The notes: generated by a model from the sequence alone, not told the origin. Positions 35,877 to 45,871 are shown, counted from the stretch's first letter. The stretch: 64,000 nt of DNA from Lachnospira sp900551945 (GCA_048380335.1 DBFCCI010000005.1:1-64000); one strand, 5' to 3'. A program made the numbers and translations.

Positions 35877-37511
35877 ATGAACAAAAAAAAGATTGCAATG
35901 GTTGTTATGGTTCTGGCAGTGGTCGGGCTTGTTATTCATTCTTTTATGTCACCAGTTGATATGTCAAATTTAGATAATTATACAAGTAGTGTTTATGGGC
36001 AGGTGTGGGCGTTGCTTCCGCCGGCTATTGCTATTATACTTGCGCTTATAACAAAAGAAGTGTATACATCGCTTTTGGCAGGAATTATGACAGGTGCATT
36101 GCTTTATTCGGGATTTAATTTTGAATTAATGATTAATACAATGTTTTTTAATGAAGATGGAGGAATGGCTTATAAGCTTGCTAGTTCAAGTAATATAGGT
36201 ATTCTTTTATTTCTTGTAATGCTTGGAATACTTGTTGCACTTATGAATAAGGCGGGCGGTTCTGCGGCTTTTGGCAGATGGGCAGTATCTCATATTAAAA
36301 CTAGGGTTGGCGCTCAGCTTGCGACTATGGTGCTTGGTATTGTTATATTTGTAGACGATTATTTTAACTGTCTTACAGTAGGAAGTGTTATGCGACCTGT
36401 TACAGATACTCATAAGGTATCAAGAGCTAAGTTGTCTTATATTATTGACTCTACAGCCGCACCAGTGTGCATTATTGCGCCTATTAGTTCTTGGGCGGCA
36501 GCAGTTACTTCATCTGTGCCTGATGACTCAGATATTAATGGTTTTACAACATTTTTAAGAACAATACCATATAATTTTTATGCTATTCTTACGTTGATTA
36601 TGGTTGTCTTTGTTATAGTAAGAAAGGTTGATTTTGGTGCAATGAGAAAGCATGAGATTAATGCTATAAATGGAGATTTGTATACAACACCTGAAAGACC
36701 ATTTAAAGACGAAGAAAATAATGTGTCAGATAAGAATGGAAAAGTAAGTTATCTAATATTTCCAGTAGTTGTACTTATTGCAAGCTGTATAGTTGCCATG
36801 CTTTATACTGGTGGCTTCTTTAGCGGTGCAGGCTTTATTCAAGCATTTTCTGAGTCAAATGCTTCTGTTGGACTTGTTCTTGGTTCTGCCGTTACATTAT
36901 TTATTACATTTGTTATGTATATGTTTGAAGATGTGCTTACATTTGAAGAATTTACAGATTGTATATCAGAAGGCTTTAAAGCGATGGTTTCACCAATACT
37001 TATACTTACATTTGCTTGGACTCTATCTGGTATGACTAACTTGCTTGGCGCAGATATTTTTGTGGCAAATTTAGTAGCTGGTTGGGCAGGTTCGCTTCAA
37101 AATATGCTTCCAGCAATTATTTTTATAGTATCAATGTTTCTTGCTTTTGCAACAGGAACATCTTGGGGAACATTTGGTATATTAATTCCTATAGTAATAG
37201 GAGTATTTCCAACTGGGGAAATGCTTGTTATTTCTATCGCTTCATGTCTTGCAGGAGCAGTTTGTGGTGACCATTGTTCGCCTATTTCAGATACTACAAT
37301 TATGGCTTCAGCAGGTGGTCAGTGTTACCACATGAACCATGTAACAACACAGCTTCCTTACGTTATTACGGCGGCTTCTATTTCATTTATAGGATATATA
37401 ATTGCAGGACTTACACAAAATGTCTATGTATCACTTGGAATATGTATAGTATTGCTTATTACCGTCTTATTTATTATAGAAAAGAAGACAGGACAAGAAG
37501 AGAGTGTGTAA
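35877..37511 (+). CDS. Na+/H+ antiporter, NhaC family
   Basis: A 544-residue membrane protein with about twelve hydrophobic segments. Family blocks are AFGRWAVSHIKTRVGAQLAT, FVDDYFNCLTVGSVMRPV, APVCIIAPISSWAAAV and AVCGDHCSPISDTTIMAS. Members exchange Na+ for H+, or in the amino-acid branch swap small acids or amino acids, so the exact substrate is open. It follows hairpin copy 3 and the C-depleted tract. Confidence 0.87.
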   Translation: MNKKKIAMVVMVLAVVGLVIHSFMSPVDMSNLDNYTSSVYGQVWALLPPAIAIILALITKEVYTSLLAGIMTGALLYSGFNFELMINTMFFNEDGGMAYKLASSSNIGILLFLVMLGILVALMNKAGGSAAFGRWAVSHIKTRVGAQLATMVLGIVIFVDDYFNCLTVGSVMRPVTDTHKVSRAKLSYIIDSTAAPVCIIAPISSWAAAVTSSVPDDSDINGFTTFLRTIPYNFYAILTLIMVVFVIVRKVDFGAMRKHEINAINGDLYTTPERPFKDEENNVSDKNGKVSYLIFPVVVLIASCIVAMLYTGGFFSGAGFIQAFSESNASVGLVLGSAVTLFITFVMYMFEDVLTFEEFTDCISEGFKAMVSPILILTFAWTLSGMTNLLGADIFVANLVAGWAGSLQNMLPAIIFIVSMFLAFATGTSWGTFGILIPIVIGVFPTGEMLVISIASCLAGAVCGDHCSPISDTTIMASAGGQCYHMNHVTTQLPYVITAASISFIGYIIAGLTQNVYVSLGICIVLLITVLFIIEKKTGQEESV

Positions 37512-37542
37512 AAATTGAAACTCCTGTACTAAATATCATGTA

Positions 37543-37560
37543 ATTAGAATATATTCTAAT
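37543..37560. repeat. Perfect 18-bp palindrome before spoIVA
   Basis: ATTAGAATATATTCTAAT reads the same on both strands and lies just before the spoIVA coding region, where a dimeric regulator could bind. I see no convincing sigma-E promoter to place it against. Confidence 0.4.
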
Positions 37561-37589
37561 AAAGTATGCAGACTATTATCTGGAAAGGC

Positions 37590-39074
37590 ATGGTGGTTAG
37601 TATTAAGGAGTTTGATTTGTATAATGATATTCAGATGAGAACGGGCGGAGAGATATATTTGGGAGTTGTAGGGCCTGTAAGAACTGGAAAGTCAACCTTT
37701 ATAAAGAGATTTATGGAGCTTCTAGTTATTCCTGCTATATCTGGTGAGCATGAGAAAAGTAGGGCAAAAGATGAGCTTCCACAAAGTGCCACAGGAACTA
37801 CAATTATGACAACTGAGCCTAAGTTTGTACCATCAGAAGCCGCACTTGTGTGTCCTGTTGATGGAGTAAATGTTAAAGTGCGCCTTATTGATTGTGTTGG
37901 TTTTATGGTAGAGGGTGCGACAGGTCATATTGAAAATAATAAAGAAAGAATGGTTAAAACTCCATGGTCGGATACAGAGATACCATTTACTATGGCGGCT
38001 CAGTTAGGAACTAAAAAAGTTATAGACGAACATTCAACTATTGGTATAGTGATAACGACAGATGGTTCATTTACTGATATAGCAAGGGAGCAGTACGAAG
38101 TTGCTGAAGAAAAGGCAATAAAAGAACTTGAGCAGATTAATAAACCATACATAGTGCTTCTAAATTCTGCACACCCATTTTCTGAAGAAACTATTAATCT
38201 TGCTAAGAAAATGGAAAATAAGTATGGCGTTATAGTTCAAACTATAAATTGTGACCAGTTAAAGAAAGACGATGTAACAAGGATACTTGAAAATATTCTT
38301 ATGGAATTTCCAATATCTCAGATTGATTTTTATGCGCCACAGTGGATGGAAATGCTCCCCGAAGACCATTGGCTTAAAATGCTTATGATTGAAAAAGCAC
38401 AAAATATTATAAATAATTATACTAAAATGAAGGATATTAAGGAAGATAAAGAGGACTATTCTGACGAGCATATTGATAGTATTACTAATACAGATATTAA
38501 TATGTCAAATGGTGTTGTAAGAATGGACGTTACTATGAAGCCTAATATTTATTATGATGTGCTTAGTGAGCTTACGGGAACGTCTATTAATAATGAGTAT
38601 GAGCTTATTAATATTATAAAAGATTTGTCATTGAAGAAAAATGAATTTGACAAGGTTAAAGACGCACTTGTAGATGTTAATATGAGTGGGTACGGCGTTG
38701 TGACTCCAGTAAGAAGTGAAATTAGCCTTGAAGAACCTGTCGTTATTAAAAATGGCAGCAGATATGGTGTAAAGATTAAAGCTGTTGTTCCATCAATTAA
38801 TATGCTTAAAACTAATATAAGTGTTGAAATTGCTCCAATAGTTGGAACTAAGACGCAGGCTGATGATTTGATAGAGTATATAAAGAGCAATTCTGCTACG
38901 TCAAATGACGGTGTGTGGGAAACAAATATATTTGGAAAGACTATTGAGCAAATAGTTGAAGACGGAATATATGAAAAAACACACAATATGACACCAGAAA
39001 GTATGGAGAAAATAAGTGGCACGTTAGAAAAGGTTATGAATGAAAATTCAGGACTTGTATGCCTTATTATTTAG
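37590..39074 (+). CDS. spoIVA: Stage IV sporulation protein A, spore coat ATPase
   Basis: SpoIVA polymerises on the forespore surface using ATP and forms the base of the spore coat. It has about 494 residues, with Walker A VVGPVRTGKSTFIKRF near 28, DELPQSATGTTIMTTEPKFVPSEA, LIDCVGFMVEGA and HSTIGIVITTDGS, very close to the Bacillus protein throughout. The start is unclear: ATG 37590, GTG 37593 or an ATG at 37566 are possible, and the only purine tract (GGAAAGG) sits close to the first two. It is strong evidence for a spore-forming lineage. Confidence 0.95.
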   Translation: MVVSIKEFDLYNDIQMRTGGEIYLGVVGPVRTGKSTFIKRFMELLVIPAISGEHEKSRAKDELPQSATGTTIMTTEPKFVPSEAALVCPVDGVNVKVRLIDCVGFMVEGATGHIENNKERMVKTPWSDTEIPFTMAAQLGTKKVIDEHSTIGIVITTDGSFTDIAREQYEVAEEKAIKELEQINKPYIVLLNSAHPFSEETINLAKKMENKYGVIVQTINCDQLKKDDVTRILENILMEFPISQIDFYAPQWMEMLPEDHWLKMLMIEKAQNIINNYTKMKDIKEDKEDYSDEHIDSITNTDINMSNGVVRMDVTMKPNIYYDVLSELTGTSINNEYELINIIKDLSLKKNEFDKVKDALVDVNMSGYGVVTPVRSEISLEEPVVIKNGSRYGVKIKAVVPSINMLKTNISVEIAPIVGTKTQADDLIEYIKSNSATSNDGVWETNIFGKTIEQIVEDGIYEKTHNMTPESMEKISGTLEKVMNENSGLVCLII

Positions 39075-39216
39075 TGTGTTCTTGAAATATATTAGAGTTT
39101 GTGATATACTTAACAACATAAGTGGTATTGGGTTTTAATAAAATATCTGATACTATCGAATTTGTGTTTTAGAAAAATAGAGTATAAACAATAAGAAATG
39201 AGGATAATAAAAAAGC

Positions 39217-39741
39217 ATGAAAAAAGTTGAAGATTATGTAAGAAGTATTAAAGACTTTCCAGAAGAGGGTATAATATTTAGGGACATAACATCAGTTATA
39301 CAAGATGCTGATGGATTACAACTTGCAATTGATGGTATTGATAATTGTATCGGTGATACTGAATACGATGTTGTAGTAGGACCTGAGTCAAGAGGATTTA
39401 TATTTGGTGTGCCTATAGCATATAAGAACAAGAAGTCATTTGTACCTGTAAGAAAAAAAGGTAAACTTCCATGTGAAACTATTTCAGAAGAATATGCTCT
39501 TGAATATGGTACAGCCGAGATAGAGATACATACAGATGCTATTAAAAAAGGTCAGAAAGTAGTTATTGTAGATGACCTTATTGCAACAGGCGGTACAACA
39601 GAAGCCATTATCAAGTTAATCGAAAGACTTGGTGGAGAAGTAGTAAAGATTGTTTTCCTTATCGAGCTTGAAGGTCTTAACGGCAGAGATAAGCTTAAAG
39701 GATATGATGTTGAATCAGTTATAAAGTACGAAGGAAAGTAA
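39217..39741 (+). CDS. apt: Adenine phosphoribosyltransferase
   Basis: Salvages adenine with PRPP to AMP, 174 residues. Family blocks are SIKDFPEEGIIFRDITSVIQD, VGPESRGFIFGVPIAY and the PRPP loop VVIVDDLIATGGTTEA near residue 114. The length is normal. A purine nucleoside phosphorylase gene follows after a 12-bp perfect hairpin, so the two form a purine salvage pair. Confidence 0.95.
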   Translation: MKKVEDYVRSIKDFPEEGIIFRDITSVIQDADGLQLAIDGIDNCIGDTEYDVVVGPESRGFIFGVPIAYKNKKSFVPVRKKGKLPCETISEEYALEYGTAEIEIHTDAIKKGQKVVIVDDLIATGGTTEAIIKLIERLGGEVVKIVFLIELEGLNGRDKLKGYDVESVIKYEGK

Positions 39742-39746
39742 GGTCT

Positions 39747-39781
39747 ATATCCATACGATTGAACAACAGTCGTATGGATAT
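39747..39781 (+). terminator. Hairpin between apt and deoD
   Basis: ATATCCATACGA pairs perfectly with TCGTATGGATAT (12 bp) around an 11-base loop. The following TGTTAC has no T-run, so it may be a partial terminator or an RNA-processing signal. Confidence 0.6.
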
Positions 39782-39822
39782 TGTTACATTGTGAAAATAT
39801 TATCAAAAAGGAGTGAGTGTGA

Positions 39823-40524
39823 ATGGGTACAACACACAATAATGCAGAAAAAGGACAGATTGCTGACTGTGTCATTATGCCGGGTGACCCTGTAAGAGCA
39901 AAGTATATAGCAGATAATTACTTTGAAAATGCAGTTTGTTTTAACAATATAAGAGGTATTAACGGATATACTGGAACATATAAAGGTAAGCGTGTATCTG
40001 TAATGGCAAGTGGAATGGGTATGCCATCAATGGGCATTTACAGTTATGAATTGTATAACTATTATGATGTTACTTCAATTATAAGAATAGGAACGGCAGG
40101 CGCATTATCAGACAAGCTTAAATTAATGGACGTTGTAATTGCTATGGGAGCATGTACTGACTCCAATTATGCTAGTCAGTTTAATTTGCCGGGAACATTT
40201 GCACCTATTGCTGACTATGAGTTATTAAGAAAAGCTACCGATTGTGCTGATAATATGAAGATTAGTACGAGTGTTGGTAATATAGTAAGTTCAGATGTGT
40301 TTTATAATGACAACAATGATGTCAATGAAAGTTGGAAGAAAATGGGCGTATTAGCTGTTGATATGGAAACAGCGGCATTATACGACAATGCCAATAGGGC
40401 AGGTAAAAAAGCACTTTCAATTCTTACAGTAAGTGACCATTTGTTTAGAGATGAGCATTTATTGGCAGAAGAAAGAAGTACATTAGTAGATAATATGATA
40501 AAGCTTGCATTAGAGATTGCATAA
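39823..40524 (+). CDS. deoD: Purine-nucleoside phosphorylase, DeoD type
   Basis: Splits purine nucleosides to base and ribose-1-phosphate, 233 residues. Blocks are MPGDPVRAKYIADNY, ASGMGMPSMGIYSYEL, IIRIGTAGAL and AVDMETAALYDNA, as in the hexameric bacterial PNP. Together with apt it recycles purines. GGAG lies close before the ATG. The next gene follows 13 bases after the stop. Confidence 0.94.
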   Translation: MGTTHNNAEKGQIADCVIMPGDPVRAKYIADNYFENAVCFNNIRGINGYTGTYKGKRVSVMASGMGMPSMGIYSYELYNYYDVTSIIRIGTAGALSDKLKLMDVVIAMGACTDSNYASQFNLPGTFAPIADYELLRKATDCADNMKISTSVGNIVSSDVFYNDNNDVNESWKKMGVLAVDMETAALYDNANRAGKKALSILTVSDHLFRDEHLLAEERSTLVDNMIKLALEIA

Positions 40525-40537
40525 AAGGGGGAAATAT

Positions 40538-42217
40538 ATGGATACTAAGGTCATATTAGTAATTGCCAGTATTATAGTAGTATTACTATATGTATCTTAT
40601 GATACTGAAAGAAAGAGAAAGCTAAAGCTAGAAAAAAGATTAAAGAAATCTTGGGGAAATCCTTCAGAAAGAAAGATTTCAACAGAAGAATATGAGGTTA
40701 TATCTCATTATTTTAAAGACTGTATTAGTGATAACGACAATTATATAGATGATATAACTTGGAAAGACCTTAACATGAATGAAGTGTTTAGAGTTATGAA
40801 TACAACTAATTCATCAGTGGGGCAAGAATATCTTTATAAAATGTTAAGATTTCCTTTTAAAGATAAAGAAATGTTGCAAAAGACAGACGAGCTTGCACAA
40901 TTTTTTACAAAAGAGCAGAAAAAAAGATTTACAATTCAAAAAATATTTGCCAAAATGGGTTTTGCAAAGTATATTTCATTAAGTGATTATATAGGTTTAC
41001 TTATAGAGTTAGAGCCTAAAAGCAATATAATTCACTATGTGTTACTTATGCTTTATGTGTTAGGAATTGGTCTTTGTTTTGTTAATCCGTTGTGGGGAAT
41101 AGGCTTACTTGTGGCATTGTTAGTATTTTCTATAATAAGCTACTATAAGTTTAAGGCAGAAGTAGAGCCTTATTTTATATGTATAACACAAATAGTTAGA
41201 ATGATTAGCGCAAGTAATGATATTGTGGACTGTAATTATAGTGAATTATCGCAATATAACGAAGAATTAAAAAAGTTATGTGCGTCTTGTAAAAATGTAA
41301 CAAGTGGTTCTTGGTTATTAGAAAGTGGCGATGTTAATGGTTCTTTAGTACAAGCTATTCTTGACTATTTAAGAATGATTACACACGTTGACCTTATAAA
41401 GTTTAATACAATGATTAAAAAAATAGGTGAAAAAGAACAAGAAATATATAGAATGTATGAAATTTTAGGTCATATAGAGTCATCAATAGCAGTAGCTTCC
41501 TTTAGAAAAATGTTGCCATATTGGTCAGAGCCAGAGTTTGTATCAGACACACAGGCTGGTATTAATGTTAGTGAAGTGTATCACCCACTCATAAAAGAGC
41601 CAGTGTCTAATTCACTTAATACTAAAAAACATTTGCTTCTTACAGGCTCTAATGCTTCAGGAAAGTCAACATTTTTAAGAACTATAGCAATTAATGCTAT
41701 ATTGTCACAGAGTATATTTACAAGTACTTCAAAGAAGTATGTAGCATCGCAATTTAGAGTGTATTCATCAATGGCATTAGTTGACGACCTTAGTAACAAT
41801 AACAGTTATTATATTGTCGAGATTAAGTCACTTAAAAGAATAATAGATGCTTCATGTAAGAGTGGTAATCCTGTGCTTTGTTTTGTCGATGAAGTACTTA
41901 GGGGAACTAATACAGTTGAAAGAATTGCGGCTTCATCAGAAATTTTAAAGTACTTAAGCAGTAAAAATGTACTTTGTGTAGCTGCAACACATGATATAGA
42001 ACTTACGTCAATTCTTAAAAAGTGGTATGAGAATTACCATTTTCAAGAAGAAGTTACAGATGATACTGTTAAGTTTAATTATAAGCTTTACAGTGGCCCA
42101 GCAACTACAAGAAATGCGATTAAGTTGCTTAATATGATGGGCTATGACAAAGAAATAGTAACACAATCTGAAAAACAAGCAGCATATTTTATTGAAAATG
42201 GCGTTTGGAAGATGTAA
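40538..42217 (+). CDS. Membrane-linked MutS-family ATPase
   Basis: About 559 residues. The C-terminal third is a MutS ATPase domain: Walker A LTGSNASGKSTFLRTIAIN near 368, a signature-type block DDLSNNNSYYIVEIKSL, Walker B LCFVDEVLRGTNTVER and a final AATHDIEL. The N-terminal part lacks mismatch-recognition domains. Instead it has a membrane segment at residues 4-20 and two more near 165-210. This is a MutS-related family of unknown role, not repair MutS. AAAGGGGG fixes the ATG at 40538. The true mutS begins at 63978. Confidence 0.8.
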   Translation: MDTKVILVIASIIVVLLYVSYDTERKRKLKLEKRLKKSWGNPSERKISTEEYEVISHYFKDCISDNDNYIDDITWKDLNMNEVFRVMNTTNSSVGQEYLYKMLRFPFKDKEMLQKTDELAQFFTKEQKKRFTIQKIFAKMGFAKYISLSDYIGLLIELEPKSNIIHYVLLMLYVLGIGLCFVNPLWGIGLLVALLVFSIISYYKFKAEVEPYFICITQIVRMISASNDIVDCNYSELSQYNEELKKLCASCKNVTSGSWLLESGDVNGSLVQAILDYLRMITHVDLIKFNTMIKKIGEKEQEIYRMYEILGHIESSIAVASFRKMLPYWSEPEFVSDTQAGINVSEVYHPLIKEPVSNSLNTKKHLLLTGSNASGKSTFLRTIAINAILSQSIFTSTSKKYVASQFRVYSSMALVDDLSNNNSYYIVEIKSLKRIIDASCKSGNPVLCFVDEVLRGTNTVERIAASSEILKYLSSKNVLCVAATHDIELTSILKKWYENYHFQEEVTDDTVKFNYKLYSGPATTRNAIKLLNMMGYDKEIVTQSEKQAAYFIENGVWKM

Positions 42218-42322
42218 AATAATAAAATACTACAGTTAAATATTATAAAAAGTATGATAAGATTTTGACACTTATATTATTATATGTTAAAATTATACAT
42301 TAATTCAAGGAGGTACAGATAT

Positions 42323-42487
42323 ATGAGTCTTTTAACAGGAGAAATACTTTACGAAGCTGCTAAGTTTATAATTATGCTTTTATTACTTGTATGCAGTGTA
42401 TTCGTTGGAGGAGCTTTAAGAAAGAGAACAGACGCAAAGAAAGTTGCTAAAGAAGGTAGCCAGTCAGTTCAGAACATGGAAAGCTAA
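42323..42487 (+). CDS. 54-residue single-span membrane protein
   Basis: Starts MSLLTGEILYEAAKF, has one membrane segment (about residues 13-32), then a basic RKRTDAKKVAKEG tail. The start is well supported by AAGGAGG at 42307-42313; an in-frame ATG further upstream has no ribosome site. I cannot name the family. It lies between the MutS-like gene and alaS and may be expressed alone. Confidence 0.7.
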   Translation: MSLLTGEILYEAAKFIIMLLLLVCSVFVGGALRKRTDAKKVAKEGSQSVQNMES

Positions 42488-42521
42488 TATTTTTTAATTT
42501 TATCAAGTAAATTTCAATTTT

Positions 42522-42623
42522 GTTTATGCAGGCAACGAGCCAAAATCTGCGCCTTCATAATATTTGACACAAGAGCAACGAGTTAAAGGTGGCGTTTGCA
42601 CAAGACTTTGCGACGGTTGCAAT
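42522..42623. repeat. REP-like imperfect palindrome before alaS
   Basis: TTTATGCAGGCAACGAGCC followed by AAAATCTGCGC matches, at 24 of 30 positions and in opposite orientation, the element at 63826-63855. The right half (GCGTTTGCACAAGACTTTG ... GGTTGCAATAA) is a rough inverted partner. It lies in the 329-bp gap before alaS, which also holds an ATACCAATT/AATTGGTAT hairpin around the shared 20-mer at 42695-42714. No T-box is seen. Confidence 0.45.
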
Positions 42624-42816
42624 AAGTGTGGAATTTGCTTGTAGCAAAAGAAGTAAAAGCTTCTTTTAACTTAATAAACTAAAAATACCAATTTTTATTA
42701 AACTATAGTTTTGTAAGAATTGGTATAAACTGATAAATTTAAGAAAGGAAAAGCTGTTAGAATTAAAATATAATTTAATATTTACAAACAATTAATTTTA
42801 ATAGCAGGAAAGAAAA

Positions 42817-45459
42817 GTGCAGTACAGAGGCGTCAACGAGTTAAGAAGAATGTTTCTTGATTTTTTTGAAAGTAAAGGTCATCTTAAAATGAAAAGTTTT
42901 TCACTTGTCCCACACAATGATAATAGTTTGCTTATTATCAATTCAGGTATGGCTCCATTAAAGCCATATTTTACAGGGCAAGAGATACCACCACGAAGAA
43001 GAGTAACAACATGTCAGAAGTGTATTAGAACAGGTGATATTGAAAATGTTGGTAAGACAGCAAGACATGGAACATTTTTTGAAATGCTTGGTAACTTCTC
43101 ATTTGGTGATTACTTTAAAGACGAAGCAATTCACTGGTCTTGGGAATTTTTAACAGAAGTTGTAGGTCTTGACCCTGATAGATTATATCCATCAGTATAT
43201 CAAGATGATGATGAAGCATTTGACATTTGGAACAAAGAGATTGGAATTGCACCTGAAAGAATATTTAGATTTGGTAAAGAAGATAATTTCTGGGAACATG
43301 GTGCAGGTCCATGTGGCCCATGTTCAGAAATATATTATGACAGGGGAGAAAAGTATGGCTGTGGAAAACCTGGCTGTACAGTAGGTTGTGACTGTGACCG
43401 TTATATGGAAGTATGGAATAACGTATTCTCACAATTTAATAATGATGGTAAGGGTAACTATTCTGACCTTGTTCAAAAGAACATTGATACAGGTATGGGA
43501 CTTGAAAGACTTGCAGTTGTAGTTCAAGACGTAGACTCTATATTTGACGTAGATACATTACAGGCACTTCGTGACAAGGTTTGTGAAATGTCTGGTGTTA
43601 AGTATGAACAAGATGATAAGATTGACGTATCAATCCGAGTAATTACAGACCACATTCGTTCAGTAACATTTATGGTAAGTGATGGTATTATGCCATCTAA
43701 CGAAGGTAGAGGTTATGTTCTTAGAAGACTTTTAAGAAGAGCTGCAAGACATGGTCGTCTTCTTGGTATTGAAGGTAAGTTCTTATCAAAGCTTTGTGAA
43801 ACAGTTATTGAAGGTTCAAAAGACGGTTATCCAGAATTAGAAGAAAAGAAAGAATTTATTATCAAGGTTATTTCAGAAGAAGAAGAAAAGTTCAATAAGA
43901 CTATTGACCAGGGACTTAGTATCCTTGAAGATATGGAAAAAGAACTTGAAAGCAATGGTAAGAAGGAACTTTCTGGCGCAGACGCATTTAAGCTTTATGA
44001 CACTTATGGTTTCCCTCTTGATTTAACTAAGGAAATTCTTGAAGAAAAGGGTATAACAGTAGACGAAGCAGGCTTTACAGAAGCTATGGAAGAACAGAGA
44101 GTTAAAGCTAGAAATGCTCGTAAGACAACTAATTATATGGGAGCAGACGCTACAGTTTACGATGAGATTGACCCAGAAATAACAAGTAAGTTCGTAGGAT
44201 ATGACAAGCTTACAAACAATTCAAAAGTAACTGTTCTTACTACTGAAACAGAAGTTGTAGAAGCTTTATCAGAAGGTAATAAGGGTACAGTTATTGTTGA
44301 TGAAACTGTATTTTATGCTACAATGGGTGGTCAGGAAGGTGACTGCGGAACTATTACTACACCAGAGGGTGAATTTAAAGTTGAAACAACTATTAACCTT
44401 AAGGGTGGTAAGATTGGTCATGTAGGTGTTATGACTAAGGGCATGATTAAAGTAGGTGATACAGTTACACTTTCAGTTGACGCAGCTAAGAGAGCTGACA
44501 CAAGTAAGAACCACAGTGCAACACATCTTTTACAGAAAGCATTAAGAACTGTATTAGGCAACCATGTAGAACAGTCAGGTTCTTATGTTGACCCAGATAG
44601 ATTAAGATTTGACTTTACACATTTTCAGAGCATGACAGCCGAAGAAATTGAAAAGGTTGAAAGCATTGTCAATGAAAAGATTTCAGAAGCTATTGCCGTT
44701 AATACAGATATTATGACTATCGAAGAAGCTAGAAAAACTGGTGCTATGGCATTATTTGGCGAAAAGTATGGTGACAAGGTAAGAGTTGTATCAATGGGAG
44801 ATTTCTCTAAGGAATTTTGTGGTGGTACACACGTTGCTAATACATCTAACATTATGTTATTTAAGATTGTGTCAGAGTCAGGTGTTGCTGCTGGTGTAAG
44901 AAGAATTGAAGCTTTAACAGGCAGAGGAGTGCTTAATTACTTCAAAGACCTTGAAAATGAAGTAAAAGAAGCTTCTAAGGCAGCTAAGACAGAACCGGCA
45001 CAGCTTGTTAAGAAGATACATTCAATGAACGATGAGCTTAAGGCACTTAGTAGTGAAAATGAAAAGCTTAAGGCAGAGCTTGCTAACAATGCACTTGGAG
45101 ATACAACTGCTGATGTTGTTGAAGTTAAGGGTGTTAAGCTTTTAGCTACTAAGGTTGACAATGTAGATATGAATGAACTTCGTAATCTTGGTGATAAGCT
45201 TAAAGAACAGATTGGCTCAGGCGTTGTGCTTATTGTAAGCGCACAAGGCAGCGACAAGGTTAATATGATTGCTATGGCAACAGATGACGCAGTAGCTAAG
45301 GGAGCACATGCAGGTAATCTTATCAAAGCTGTTGCTTCAATTGTTGGCGGTGGCGGTGGTGGTCGTCCTAATATGGCTCAGGCTGGTGGAAAGAACCCAG
45401 CAGGCATTGACGAATTATTAAAGAAGACACCAGAAGTATTAGAAGGACAGATTAAGTAA
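42817..45459 (+). CDS. alaS: Alanine--tRNA ligase
   Basis: Charges tRNA-Ala, 880 residues. The catalytic half starts VNELRRMFLDFFESKGH with PLKPYFTGQEIPP, the editing domain has NHSATHLLQKALR near 570 and the zinc-type FCGGTHV near 668, and the C-terminal oligomerisation domain ends with VGGGGGGRPNMAQAGGKNP. The start is GTG with AGGAAAG upstream. Unlike many clostridial alaS genes, I see no T-box leader. Confidence 0.97.
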   Translation: MQYRGVNELRRMFLDFFESKGHLKMKSFSLVPHNDNSLLIINSGMAPLKPYFTGQEIPPRRRVTTCQKCIRTGDIENVGKTARHGTFFEMLGNFSFGDYFKDEAIHWSWEFLTEVVGLDPDRLYPSVYQDDDEAFDIWNKEIGIAPERIFRFGKEDNFWEHGAGPCGPCSEIYYDRGEKYGCGKPGCTVGCDCDRYMEVWNNVFSQFNNDGKGNYSDLVQKNIDTGMGLERLAVVVQDVDSIFDVDTLQALRDKVCEMSGVKYEQDDKIDVSIRVITDHIRSVTFMVSDGIMPSNEGRGYVLRRLLRRAARHGRLLGIEGKFLSKLCETVIEGSKDGYPELEEKKEFIIKVISEEEEKFNKTIDQGLSILEDMEKELESNGKKELSGADAFKLYDTYGFPLDLTKEILEEKGITVDEAGFTEAMEEQRVKARNARKTTNYMGADATVYDEIDPEITSKFVGYDKLTNNSKVTVLTTETEVVEALSEGNKGTVIVDETVFYATMGGQEGDCGTITTPEGEFKVETTINLKGGKIGHVGVMTKGMIKVGDTVTLSVDAAKRADTSKNHSATHLLQKALRTVLGNHVEQSGSYVDPDRLRFDFTHFQSMTAEEIEKVESIVNEKISEAIAVNTDIMTIEEARKTGAMALFGEKYGDKVRVVSMGDFSKEFCGGTHVANTSNIMLFKIVSESGVAAGVRRIEALTGRGVLNYFKDLENEVKEASKAAKTEPAQLVKKIHSMNDELKALSSENEKLKAELANNALGDTTADVVEVKGVKLLATKVDNVDMNELRNLGDKLKEQIGSGVVLIVSAQGSDKVNMIAMATDDAVAKGAHAGNLIKAVASIVGGGGGGRPNMAQAGGKNPAGIDELLKKTPEVLEGQIK

Positions 45460-45583
45460 AAGCTAAAAAATATACTTTGCAAATTTTTAAGGTTATCGTG
45501 ACATTTGTTAATGTGTCGTGTAAGTGAGAATTTAGGCTAAGTATTCATATAAATAAAAATTTGCAAAAAAATGAATTTTTTAG

Positions 45584-45611
45584 TTGACGAAAATTAATAT
45601 TGTGTTATAAT
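45584..45611 (+). promoter_or_regulatory. Promoter of rpsU
   Basis: TTGACG at 45584-45589, 16 bases, TATAAT at 45606-45611. The leader of about 75 nt contains GTTGTGCAATT and a later CACAATTTGCAAC that can pair and bring the start region close. Confidence 0.68.
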
Positions 45612-45694
45612 ACTAGTTGTGCAATTAATTAATACCCTATATATGTATTGTTGAGTTGAGCACAATTTGCAACAGAAGGGTGGTCAGGGAAGAT

Positions 45695-45871
45695 ATGTCA
45701 AATGTCATCGTTAAAGAAAACGAGTCTTTAGACAGTGCATTACGCAGATTTAAGAGAAACTGTGCTAAGGCAGGCATTCAGCAGGAAATTCGTAAAAGAG
45801 AACATTACGAAAAGCCTAGTGTTAGACGTAAGAAGAAGTCTGAAGCAGCAAGAAAACGTAAGTTTAACTAA
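45695..45871 (+). CDS. rpsU: 30S ribosomal protein S21
   Basis: A 58-residue basic protein matching S21 throughout (NVIVKENESLDSALRRFKRN and a KKKSEAARKRK tail). The start at ATG 45695 follows AGGGA. It has its own promoter and terminator. yqeY, its usual neighbour in Bacillus, is elsewhere in this window. Confidence 0.96.
   Translation: MSNVIVKENESLDSALRRFKRNCAKAGIQQEIRKREHYEKPSVRRKKKSEAARKRKFN

Noticed and set aside
37511..37589. Sigma-E promoter before spoIVA
   Set aside because: CATGTAAT resembles a -10 but no matching -35 lies at the right distance. Too weak to call.
42488..42816. T-box leader for alaS
   Set aside because: No AGGGTGGNACCGCG-type antiterminator block and no terminator hairpin with T-run before the start.
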